Shown piece after piece: positions 25,331-35,999 of a stretch of DNA of 64,000 nt. Origin of the DNA: Vespa crabro (Eukaryota > Arthropoda > Insecta > Hymenoptera > Vespidae); the NCBI RefSeq assembly GCF_910589235.1, contig NC_060956.1, positions 10,552,499 through 10,616,498 of the forward strand, given 5' to 3'. Under the pieces are notes generated by a model. The model was not told where the DNA came from. It worked only from the letters and a program-made list of their open reading frames with translations, and ran no database searches. Position numbers and translations under genes: made by a program. Each line of letters begins with the position of its first letter. The stretch's first letter is position 1.

Positions 25331-26089
25331 GATCCTGAAAATTAAAAAATTTTAAATATCATATCAGATTTTCTATTTGGTACAAATTTTTATGCTAAAT
25401 AATATTAGAAATTGTAGCTTGATATATAAGGTATTTATTATCAGATGTCCATATTAATTTGTATATCCTTTGTTAATAGAAATAATAAAAAATATGATTA
25501 AGAAAGATATTTTTATTTTATATAAATATGTACATATTTCAATTGGTTTTTTTAATTATAGCATATATAAGATAATTCCAGAAGAATATTGAATAAGACG
25601 GATTAATTTTTATGAAAACTGATAAATGTTAAAGAAAATTATATAATTGGGTTATTATTAAAAACACAAATTATAAATTTAAATTTTATTAAATTGTATA
25701 AGATTAAATTATAGATTTTCATTGGTCCTACCTGATTTTTTGAAATGATTCTAACACATGGAAAATAATATATAATTTTTAAAATCTCTTTTTATATATC
25801 TTCATTTACTTCTCAATATATATTGTTAAATGGCCTTTATATTCCATATGGTCAATAGGAAAAAAAATTGCTGAGCTAGAATTTAAGTGAGCAGTGTGCA
25901 TTTGGCAACTGTCCTCCATGTGCGTTATATACGAGGGACATATCACGATTTTGCGGCAAAAATAATTTATTAAAGGTTTTTTTATTGAAACCTTTTTTAA
26001 AAAATAGAAAAAAGAAGAAAAAAACGATCTAAAAAACGTGAATCGCCATCCGACCGAATTGTGGAATCGTCGATCATACATGAGACAAA

Positions 26090-26092
<3 letters not shown>

Positions 26093-26141
<49 letters not shown>
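26093..26141. repeat. GA microsatellite
   Basis: About 22 GA dinucleotides. Confidence 0.97.
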
Positions 26142-26144
<3 letters not shown>

Positions 26145-27399
26145 GGGAGTTGAAATGCTATGGAATACAATAAGCTCGGAAATTTCTGACCCGCGGCTAA
26201 CAATAAGTTTTAACGAAAACGTAGGAAACTGAATTTACGTCTCTGTCTAAAAAAGTTTCTTCGTAAAGAAACTTTCTCAATTGCGAGTTCGTTTAAGTTT
26301 CTCACTTTTTCTTTTTCAAGAAAACTTCTTTCGACAATCGTTTTCTAACGAATCGACATGGCCTTTGTCATTGTTAAACTTATTCGTGATATCGTCAGCA
26401 AACCTGTTCGTCAGGACCAGAACGGAAATCAACATTTTCCGTTTAAGAACTTTTCAGATTTATACCTTGATTCGTTCCATACGATGAATTTAATATACTC
26501 TTGAAATGAAATATCAGAAACAAACGATATACTATCAGAAGAAAGAAATTCTTGATTAGACAATCATTCACATTGTTAATCTAGAAAAAAAAGAATTTCT
26601 ATAAATCCGAGTTCAATATAAAATGCATTAGAAAATAGACCACGTTTAAAATTTTCCTAAATTACGAATACAAACACACACATATAAACATGCACACACA
26701 AAAGATTGCAATATTCTCTGGAACAGAGAGAAAGTACATGCTCGTAAAATAATTCCATTCTCGAGATTGAGCTCGTTGAGTATCGGTGAGAAAATTGGTG
26801 CGCTATGAAGTCCTTCTTCAAGAGTAATAAATAGTTGAACGCGTTGCTCCGAAAGTTTACGAGGTATACATATACCCATACGCTAAATAGATTCGTCAAT
26901 AATCTGATCTACACAGCAACGAATAATAATAACATGAAATATTATAGTCATTGTCGAAAATAAGAAGGAACGAATTATCGTGGCTAGGATGAAAAGTTTC
27001 TGAGAGAAAATTAAAATCTACCTTGAATTTCTAGCAAATTTTCTGTGCCTATATAATCCTTCAAACGTATCCATCCGGCTGTGTTACTTTCCCGCGCGGA
27101 TTTAGTGCTTTTTGAATTTTATCCCAGATATAATATATCCAAGATTAATCTTAAACGATGCAATTGCACATTTTCATATTCCAGAGTGAGACTAAAATCG
27201 ATACAATGTATATCTGTCATATATGTGTGTAAGTATTCACACATATATGAGTAATATTCGTAAACACATATGTACTTACAATATATTGTATTAGTACGTA
27301 TTTTCATATATGTTGTATCGACGAGTTTACGTATGAACATAGGTATATATGCATATAAGCTCTTATATCATTTTACCACTTACCACCGATATCCATAAT

Positions 27400-27620
27400 C
27401 AGTCATTATAATGTCCGTTGGAAATCTCGTCAAATGGCCCAGTCCTAATTAGTAACGACTCATCAAAGCAGAGACTCCCCCATGATTGCACGGTTGACGT
27501 TCAATCGATTAATACCTCACTGGCAGTTCGCCTACGTTTTCGTACAATTGCACGCTATTGTTCACCTGCAACATGATCCATGTAATTAGCGGTAATTAGT
27601 GATAGTCTAACTAGAAGTTT
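27400..27620. promoter_or_regulatory. Candidate enhancer: three TAATTAG sites, TCF site, E-box
   Basis: TAATTAG occurs at 27446-27452, 27583-27589 and 27593-27599. CATCAAAGC (about 27460-27468) matches a TCF/pangolin site on the other strand. CACCTG at 27563-27568 is an E-box. The block is GC-richer and non-repetitive compared with its flanks. Clustering of sites is seen; enhancer function is inferred. Confidence 0.35.
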
Positions 27621-28045
27621 AATCGTATCCTTATGTTAGTTAGCTATGTTATTATCACTCTACTCATAAATACATACCTGTGTTTCATTTTCTTATATTG
27701 AATGTATTCAAAGTTAAGTAAAGAATAATAACGATAACAACTTCGCATAACGAACGTAAGTACTTGTTAAACAAAATAAATGTACGCGAACATTTCATTA
27801 ATAAAAATATTAATATATGTTAATAAAAAGACATAGATAATACTCTTTGTGATAATAATGAATCTAAAAAAATGTGGAAAGAATTTTAATCCTTATGGCT
27901 TTACGATTGTCACAATATCTTCCAATTATCAATTATATTTGACATGCTCTTAATTCTACAATGTATATCGATACAGATATTTGTATAATTTTCAACTTGT
28001 TATGCTAATTAATTATTTAGAATGTTTAAATATCTTTGAAAAAGT

Positions 28046-30205
28046 TTTATTTTCTTCGAAAAAAATTGTGTTAACAAAAGGTATTTTTCGAGAATAGTTT
28101 ATGCACAAATAAAAAGTTTCTTTAAAAGTCCTGTGGAACAGTGCCGTAGATTAAACTTCCGTTTCTAAAATGAGATCGTGTTCATCAAAATTGGTCGAGA
28201 TTTACTTCTGTTCTCCCAGATGGCGCAAATGCTATTTTCGACATTTTTCGCGAAGAAAACGTTTAGTAATGAGGCGCCCCTCGAAATTTTGGGCAAAAGA
28301 AATGAAGCTCATATCTCCACTTTTGATTTTCATATGCACGCTTGAATAGTGTGCGTTTTATGTCCATGAAATAGCGATTGCCTATTTTTTTGTGTGCGTA
28401 AATAACTGATTCTCAGATTTTCTAAATATTCCTAAATATAAAGAAATTCATTTCACGATGTTTGTACGAAGAGACTAAAGTAACACACTCGATCATTTTA
28501 ATGAGTTTTGATCAGATAATTTTATGACAAAAATAAGAAAATACGTGTCCAATCGTTTATGCTAATGGATCTTAGTTTCTAAAATATTGTTAAATTTTTG
28601 AAAAATTTATAGTTTTTTTCAGATTTTATAGACTAAAAAGATAGAGATTTTATAACTAATGTGTAATACATTGGGAAGCATCTAGATTCGTAATACAGGA
28701 AATCTTAAGTTTTCGAGGTTAAACGATTCCGATGTTTTTTTTATTGTATCGATGTAAACGAAAATAATGAATTGATTTATTCTTTTTTCCTTATTTTTGA
28801 TAATTTAGTAAGGTGTTACTATCCAATTTCTTATATTTATTTCCTCTACTGATGACTGATGTTAATTTCGTGGTGATTTGTATTAGATAGGACGCAACAA
28901 TAATATTATTTTATTCAACGACAAATGCATATAACGTATATACATTTGTTGATTATTTTTTCAAAATTAATAATTAGTGAACATACATATTATATATTAT
29001 TTTTAATAAACATTAAAATATGAATTCGTTTCCACATTATCTACGAAATTTTTCTCCTAGCGCTATTTTCTTATGTAGAAGTTCCTTTGTAGGAGTTTAC
29101 TTCATATTATTACTATTACTATAATAATAATATGTAATGTAATAATATAGTAATAATAAGAAGAAACAGAAGAATATACTTATATTGTATAAATCATGAC
29201 ACATATGATGACGATAATTAATGACAACAAAAGAAGGAAAAATGTATCATTTTACGTGATGGTTTATGCGCGAATTCTCAACATATCGTGTCCTTGATAA
29301 TTTCGATACATAACCAACCATCGATAAATAATGTTTCATACAAACGAAATATGAAGAAAAATACGAAACGTTTCTTTTGTTTTCATCTGCTATTGCTTCT
29401 TTTTTTTCTTACTACCGTAATGCATTTATTTCCACACTATTTCTTACTTATAAACGGTCGAAACTAATTGTCTTTACTGTTTAATGTAAAATGTAAAATA
29501 ATATCTAGATGTATATAAATAATATTTAAGTATACTTTTATTATTATTATTATATTATATTACATTACATTATATTATATTATTATTATTAATATTATTA
29601 TTATCAGTAGAAATATTTATAACATATTATTGTTAATAATAGTAATAATCGAAGTCGTATAGAGTGGACTAGTTCTACAGGGATAATCATGCAAGAAAAA
29701 AGCGCTGCTAGTTCTACTTCATAGGTAGTTTACAAATTAATTAATGTTTTAATTTGTATTGAAATAATATAATATATAAATATTTACTAATTATTTTTAA
29801 GAAAATATTCAACAAATTCTTATTTTCTGTCGCAGATTTATATACTAATTCTTATATGTGTCAATTATATTTATTATTTTCTATGCATTCATCGTAAAAC
29901 AAATGCACACTGACATTGTATTTAGCACGGATTACTGCGGGACGTATACTACCATTAAAGAAAAATATACATATGAGAGATTGAAATGTGTGAGTTACAG
30001 TCTACTAACATTACTTACTTTATCCACACGAAACCAATTGTTATGTTACGCGAGAGAGGAATAATCAACGAACTTATACATTGATACGATAAATGCATGA
30101 TGGAGACAACGTTCCCCGCTTGTATTTGTAGTTCATATTTTGTCCATACCTGTCGCTTGAAGAAAATCACTTGCACTTTGAAGAAAAGTTAGTAAACAGT
30201 CTTAA
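28046..30205 (+). repeat. Left arm of a 2.15-kb inverted repeat
   Basis: This arm is the reverse complement of 36000-38150 over essentially its full length, with scattered substitutions and small indels. Examples are a GTGATTTG/GTGATCTG change near 28880 and TTGATAA/TTAATAA near 29297. Identity drops over the inner 55 bp. The arm holds ATT/AAT-rich local hairpins (29100-29165 and 29530-29640) and a 68-codon open frame at 29858-30064. That frame differs by only two residues in the other arm and resembles no family I know. The content is neither a recognisable transposase nor a gene. Confidence 0.97.
29858..30064 (+). other. 68-codon open frame present in both inverted arms
   Basis: The frame has an N-terminal hydrophobic stretch (MSIIFIIFYAFIV) and is repeated as the mirror frame at 36132-36338 on the minus strand. 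Two residues differ (Ser to Asn and Thr to Ile). Both known differences change the protein, so there is no sign of selection for protein sequence. It is most likely a passenger frame of the duplicated DNA. Confidence 0.3.
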
Positions 30206-30394
30206 GGGATTATTACAGCATCAACCGAGTACTTTTGATTGCAGTCTAATAAAATTGAGTTTTCGATCATAATATAGATAACAAACAGCGATATAGTAAA
30301 CAGCTATATTTTTCATATCTATTTCATTGTCCATACGAACGTAAACTTCACCTATTTTTTCTTTTTTTCTTTCTCTCTCTTTCTTTTTTTATGG

Positions 30395-30580
30395 ACCATC
30401 AACGATCTCCGCTTGAACTCGTTATTTTCCTACACATAAGCGTACATTATGAATGACTCATGGCCTTGCCGCCATTTCATGCGTATGTCTCTACGTCTAA
30501 TAACACCGTCGTAACTTCTGACTCATGTTCAAATTATACGGCGCTTTTGCGTCCTATTACTCGCAATAAATAGCTAGACA
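30395..30580. promoter_or_regulatory. Candidate regulatory block with two AP-1 sites
   Basis: TGACTCAT occurs at 30454-30461 and again at 30519-30526, same strand, 65 bp apart. GCCGCCATTT lies between them and matches a PHO/YY1-type core. The block is GC-richer than its surroundings. Confidence 0.3.
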
Positions 30581-31902
30581 TATATATAGATTATATGTTA
30601 ACTACGAACTGAACATACATACATGTATGAATTATTGAAAATTAGATAACCAATAACTTAACGACGATATGACTATGATCATCAAACGGATTATATAAAT
30701 GAAACATGATAAAACAATGCTATAAATATTTTCACATTCTCGGTTTATTCAATTATATTTAACTTAGAAAATTCACCTTGATTTTAATACTTTTGCCATT
30801 TATACTGGCGTTATAATAAAGACACATATAAAACTACGAGTAATATCTTTCACACTGTAAAATACATTGTAAATAAATATGCATTTATTACAGATAAACA
30901 TGATTAAATGGAGTTCTAATAAAACTTCATATCTTTAGATTTTAATTAGATTGATTCACATATGACTTTTATTTCAATTTTCCATATAAAAGTAAATATT
31001 AATGGACGAGCACATTAATGAAGACTGTCATGATTGGCTATCAAAATGAATCGTTGATGAATAATTTTCTAACGCAACTTATGTGATTATAAAAAAAGAA
31101 GATCATTTTTTCCATGACATTCATGATCTAAAATCCATCGAATTGTAGCATGGAAAGTGGTCTCCAATATCGGCAGCAGCTTTTGTTTTGATATCGAATA
31201 AATATAGGAATTACTTCGTTGATTTCGACAGCTGTCACGATGACACGTATTCCACCGTAACTTTATCACTATTGAATCCACATAAAGTACGATGCCATTC
31301 TCTGAAGCTTAACCGGTCGTGTTCACGTTCGAGGATAATTACGTCAATACTGCTAACGCTTATATAGTACATGATACTATATCTGTTCATAGATCGATGC
31401 TCTAATAAAATTTGTAAACATTGCTTTCACGGTGTATGCATTAACGTGGTCCTTTAAAAATATTTTCAGTTTTAATTTCTGAACATCAAGAAATATCTCA
31501 CGCATCAGTTGATATGACATTGAACTCTAAAGCTAATTAGGATTATATTCATAAATTAATAAAATGAACTCTAATAAATATCTAATAAAATTATATATAT
31601 TCGATATGTAAAATTGTGACATTGATTTTTATTTTAATTAAGATTAGATTTTTAAATTAACAAAACGAACCAATACATTATTATGCTTAACGAAGTCGAA
31701 ATTTATATAATAATATTATACGTTCCTGTTCGATAAGTCACGTGGTATCGATTTTTAAAATCTGAGAAATTAAAATTTTATCTCTAAATTACTAAAAACA
31801 AACTAATAAAATTCTATACTGCATTCTATCTGCAAAATGTATACTCGATAAAAAAATGAAAAGAATTATTTTAAGTACGTAATCGAAAAGATAAATCTTT
31901 AA

Positions 31903-32562
31903 CCCATTTGCATTATGCGTCTACTTAATGTGCCGTATTCAAAAATCAGCAATATTCAATTGATGATCGGCCTGTATCACCACGCGTAGTCGGTCGTAAG
32001 TGCAGTACATGACAACAGAATTATACTTTTTAAAACAGTTGATACATTGCAAACAACGAATTTTATATTTTTTTATTAAAATAGAAAAAATTCAAATTAT
32101 TTTATAGATAAAATAAAAAATTTATTTTTCGTGGAATTCCTTAAAGTGATCAATACATAATAGTAAATCGAAAACATGACATTTATAAATCGTTTCTCTT
32201 CGCAAAGACTTAGATAAGCACACAACGCATCGCTTTGATGTTCTTTTTCCTTTTGCTAGAGTTGCAGGTATCCGTATAGGAAAATGCCTGCCAGTATATC
32301 GTATTATTGAATCATTGATAGATAATATTTAAATATAGATTGAGAACACTTATTCATAATGATAGTTTAAAAAATTGACACAACAAAAATAAAATTTGTT
32401 TAGAATATAATGAACTGAAGAGATCAGAGACATGATCTGTGGCATCTGAAGAATATTCGGTAACTTGTAATGAAAAGCAATCGCGGACTCGCGGATATAT
32501 CCGCGCTCGGTGTAAAGGACAGTTGCAGTTCGCGGATATATCCGCGCTTGGATGCAAATGGG
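31903..32562. mobile_element. Non-autonomous piggyBac-type element
   Basis: Perfect 11-bp terminal inverted repeats CCCATTTGCAT lie at 31903-31913 and, inverted, at 32552-32562. Each is directly flanked by TTAA (31899-31902 and 32563-32566), the target-site duplication specific to piggyBac transposases. The 660-bp body has no transposase frame. A 67-codon minus-strand frame at its right end has no recognised domain. Near the right end are two copies of the 16-bp palindrome CGCGGATATATCCGCG (32490-32505 and 32531-32546). Known biology: piggyBac-type elements begin with CCC/CCY and insert at TTAA. The element was probably mobilised by a transposase encoded elsewhere. Confidence 0.85.
32490..32546. 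repeat. Paired 16-bp palindromes inside the piggyBac-type element
   Basis: CGCGGATATATCCGCG is a perfect palindrome and occurs twice, 41 bp start to start, in the subterminal region of the right end. Subterminal repeats in such elements are usually transposase or host-factor binding sites; that role here is inference. Confidence 0.9.
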
Positions 32563-32638
32563 TTAAATAATCATAAAATTATATACATTCTTATACATAT
32601 ATAATATGTGTGTATAATATTATATATATAGTACATAG

Positions 32639-32676
<38 letters not shown>

Positions 32677-32698
32677 ATATATATATATAGGTATGTGG

Positions 32699-32815
32699 GA
32701 TGGAAGGTTTCAAAGCTAGTTAGTCATTTGTGTGTTGTGTGTATATATGTGAGATATGCTGATGGAAGATTCTACAATAGAACTAATTAGTTGTGTGTGT
32801 GTATATATGAAATAA
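32699..32815. repeat. Diverged local duplication
   Basis: Two neighbouring segments (about 32699-32757 and 32760-32815) share GATGGAAG near the start, CTA(A)TTAG-like cores and a GTGTGTGTATATATG tail. They look like an old tandem duplication of about 58 bp. Confidence 0.5.
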
Positions 32816-33162
32816 GTTAAGGAGAGCGTGATTTGTTTTTTGGGAGGAACATTTGTTTATAGAAAAAAAAGAAGAAATTAGTTTAAGAGAGAGAGAGAAC
32901 GAGTGAGTGAATAGCTTTAAGAAAATTACGTATTGTCCTCAGTGAACGAACGAAAATAACGAGAAGAATATTATCGAGAAAAAAGTAGCGAGAAATGCCT
33001 TGAGTAGACCAGAATTCTAGAAAAGAGTTATAGTTTCCAATCCTAGTTATACATCCTAGTTATAATATCTTGTTAATAAAGTTCATGTTAACCAAAAGTA
33101 TGTTATTTAAATTAGTCAGTCCGTATCTTCCAATAATAAGGTTTCAAAAATATCCTACATAT

Positions 33163-33210
33163 ATGTGTGTGTGCGTACGCGCGCGCGCGCGCGCGCGTGT
33201 GTGTATGTAT
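33163..33210. repeat. Alternating purine-pyrimidine tract (TG/CG/TG)
   Basis: About 48 bp of strict or nearly strict alternation: ATGTGTG, then about nine CG dinucleotides, then GTGTGTATG. This is the sequence class that adopts Z-DNA most readily. Confidence 0.9.
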
Positions 33211-34324
33211 TATATACATACTATATATATTTGTATGTATACATATATACGTACATGCATATATAATATATATCACTAAGAAAGCTGAAGTCGATTGAAT
33301 CCGTGACATTTCACGACTGGGACTTAGCAATAGGACTAGCGCAGCTAGACAGAATGCAGCATCTTCTGAATTTATACATTTAGTAAAGGGACGTATGCCT
33401 ATTTAAAAGGTGCGCATGAAACGAGTTTCATATTTTACAAGGTGTTCACTGTTAATTTACAGTTACAATCTGGACAATCCGAATTACTTTGTTACATATA
33501 CACGCAAGTTGTAACGCGTTTCATTTCGTTCTTCTTCATCTGCAACGCAAATTTCTCTAAACGATTTATAATGGTTGTTTAATTTCGCGCGTTGATAAAA
33601 GAAGTAAATTATTTATTGTTTATTACATTTGAGGAGAATAATTAATTGTTAAAAAAAAAAAGGAAAAAAACCAAAGGAATAATATCCGCGAGTTCAGATT
33701 AACGTACGTCTAGTTAAGACACGATATTCCTTTTGCCCTTATAATTAATGCAAACCTGCCACTTTACCCGCCAAGTTCAAAATCCGGATCTTTAACAGGG
33801 GAAGCGACAGTAATCTGTTTTCGTAAAAGATACATAAATTTCGCACGTCATTCGTTACAATGGTAAACCGGTCAACCAATATGAGAGAAAATTTAAATGA
33901 TATCACGAACTATCACTAAAATCGCATATCTAATTATTTTTCGTGTTATATTTTAAAATTAAATTTACCTAAATTTACATTTAAGTAAAATTAAATTTAC
34001 ATTTTTTAAAATTGAGAACTTAATCTTTTAATACGTTGAACGATGTGGAGATCATTAATCACAATTAATTTTGCAGATTTTATTTAAAATGGTTTTAAAA
34101 TATCTTTTGTGTGTGTATGTGTTATGTGTATAATATTTAAGGAACTAATAATAAAAATATACTTCTTAATAATATTAAAGTCTTATGTATAAAGGTGATG
34201 ATAATGAATTATGCAAATGACATATGCAAAATATGAAAAAGTAGTATATGAACTTGTGCAGAAATATAACATATGCAAGATATATATTTAATAAGTATAT
34301 TGAAAACATTACATCTTTTATATT

Positions 34325-35235
34325 GTTTACGTGCATTTTGTAAAATATTGCTGTTTCAAGCCATAAAATTTAATACTAAGAGGTGTTTTCAGAAATATTT
34401 TTTTAAATTGAAGATATCAAATTATTTACTAACAGAAAAAGAAGATGCAACTTTTTCGTAATTTTAATCCATGTACTACACATGTTACGTGAATTATATT
34501 TGGACAAAATATTTAATAATTTTTTGGCATCTGTATCTGTCACTAGCAGTAATATCTTTTCTTCAACACCATCTGGCCATTCACACCATGGCCATTCGTA
34601 TAAATGAATTGACGAAACAAACATTACTTATGTAATTTGTTTCTTTTTAATTCTTTGCTCGAAATTAAATGAAGTAATGTTGTTTTATTCTATCACATTT
34701 TTCCAACAATTAGATTTGCTACACGTTGCCCGATTTTATTCGTCGTCTTGTTTACTTAAATCCGCATATAATTTTCAGCAATACATAACATTTTTTTGAT
34801 AATATTACGCATTTCTAATTTATATCAATCGATTAAATAATTTTTGCAAAATGTTGACTCATCGGGAATATTCTGATTTGTGTATTTCATTAAAAAAAAT
34901 CACATCTTATTTCATTATCAAGACTTCGTAAAGTCACATTTACAAGAACCATCGCTTTACACATGTCAATATAAAATTCATTCTTGTTCGTCACAATTAA
35001 TTTTTTTCTGGTATTGTAGATTGTCCTGTAAATACGTTCTATCTGAATTTTGTTCCTGTGATTGTAATATATTGAAAGTATTAAAATATTGTGTCGATTG
35101 TGATTTTCTATTACGATGAATATTTTTTTCATATATTTTACATCGCACAGATTCTCTCACACAAAACTGCTATCTTTTATTTCTTCAATCAAGTTTTGAA
35201 TTAATCTACGTTAACCTTTTCTTACTTTGACGATT
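34325..35235 (-). pseudogene. hAT-type (CGGBP1-like) transposase relic
   Basis: On the minus strand, recognisable blocks appear in correct family order but in shifting frames. There is a degraded BED-like zinc finger (VRCKIYEKNIHRNRKSQ, two metal ligands lost, about 35150-35090). It is followed by NEFYIDMCKAMVLVNVTL, then KYTNQNIPDESTFCKNYLID with a stop after it (about 34885-34825), and RVANLIVGKM. After these come KILLLVTDTDAKKLLNIL, IIHVTCVVHGLKLRK and FKKIFLKTPLSIKFY (to about 34330). Known biology: this order of finger, IPDESTLRKNY-like, VANLIVG-like and HLTCxAHGLHR-like blocks is that of hAT transposases and their CGGBP1-type derivatives. Several stops and frameshifts make it non-functional. 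The C-terminal dimerisation part is missing and no terminal repeats were found. Confidence 0.82.
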
Positions 35236-35999
35236 TAAAAGTGAAAGTCAAATATACATATTTAATATTCGTAAAATATTACTTCTTCGATGTTTCGAAT
35301 TGTACTAAAACACTATCACACAATTATATAGGCTACAGATATCAAGAATCAATATATACAAGACATACAAGACATCAGAGAAGTGTTTGTTTCCTGTGTT
35401 TGTTATCATTTCTTGGAAAATTATTTGCTATTGTATAAAATGTTTGTGCACGTTATAGAAAGTTATCAGTTTCGATAAATCTACCGAGATTTCGATTTCG
35501 CTTCCAGGAAATAGATTCGAAATTTCAGTAAATAATATTGAATTTTAAAAAATACATATGACAAATTTAAATAAAATATGCAATATACTTTGCATATGTA
35601 TTGAAAAAACATATAAAATATGCAAAACGTATAAAATATGCAAAATAGTACACAATCGAAATCATTCAAAAATTAAACAAATTCCTTTCTGAGTATCACG
35701 TTATTATTACTTTTCGATAAAAATATACATTTGCATGAACGTTTGCATTATAATCATTAAGTAGTATATTAAATTGCATAAAATTCGTTTAGAACTCAAC
35801 GCATTAATGTACGATTCATTTTTGTATTTTTATAAAAAAAAATATAAAATATAACTATTAAGTAAATATTAAAGAGAGAATTGTTATAATAATTTGTTAT
35901 GAAATTTACTGAAAAACTAAATTATTGCATATACGTATTACATCAAGAATTAATCAATATTTAACATTAATATGTTGTAATTTTGGAATCATGTATGGT

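Larger units (their letters stand above)
10561..28040. other. Long non-coding stretch with microsatellites and enhancer-like islands
   Basis: No coding exon is supported. The stretch is AT-rich DNA with microsatellites (separately listed) and several GC-richer non-repetitive islands: about 14030-14240, 18130-18320, 21560-21740, 22120-22370, 23290-23390, 24250-24420 and 27400-27620. They carry homeodomain, POU (ATTTGCAT at 14040), CRE and TCF-like sites. This pattern fits a large regulatory intron, but transcription factor sites alone prove nothing. Confidence 0.4.
30206..35999. other. Spacer (loop) between the inverted arms
   Basis: This 5.8 kb of unique sequence between the two arms contains a TTAA-bounded piggyBac-type element (31903-32562), a Z-DNA-prone CG/TG tract (33163-33210) and a hAT-type relic (34325-35235). 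A GC-richer block at 30395-30580 has two AP-1 sites. No intact gene is seen. Confidence 0.6.
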
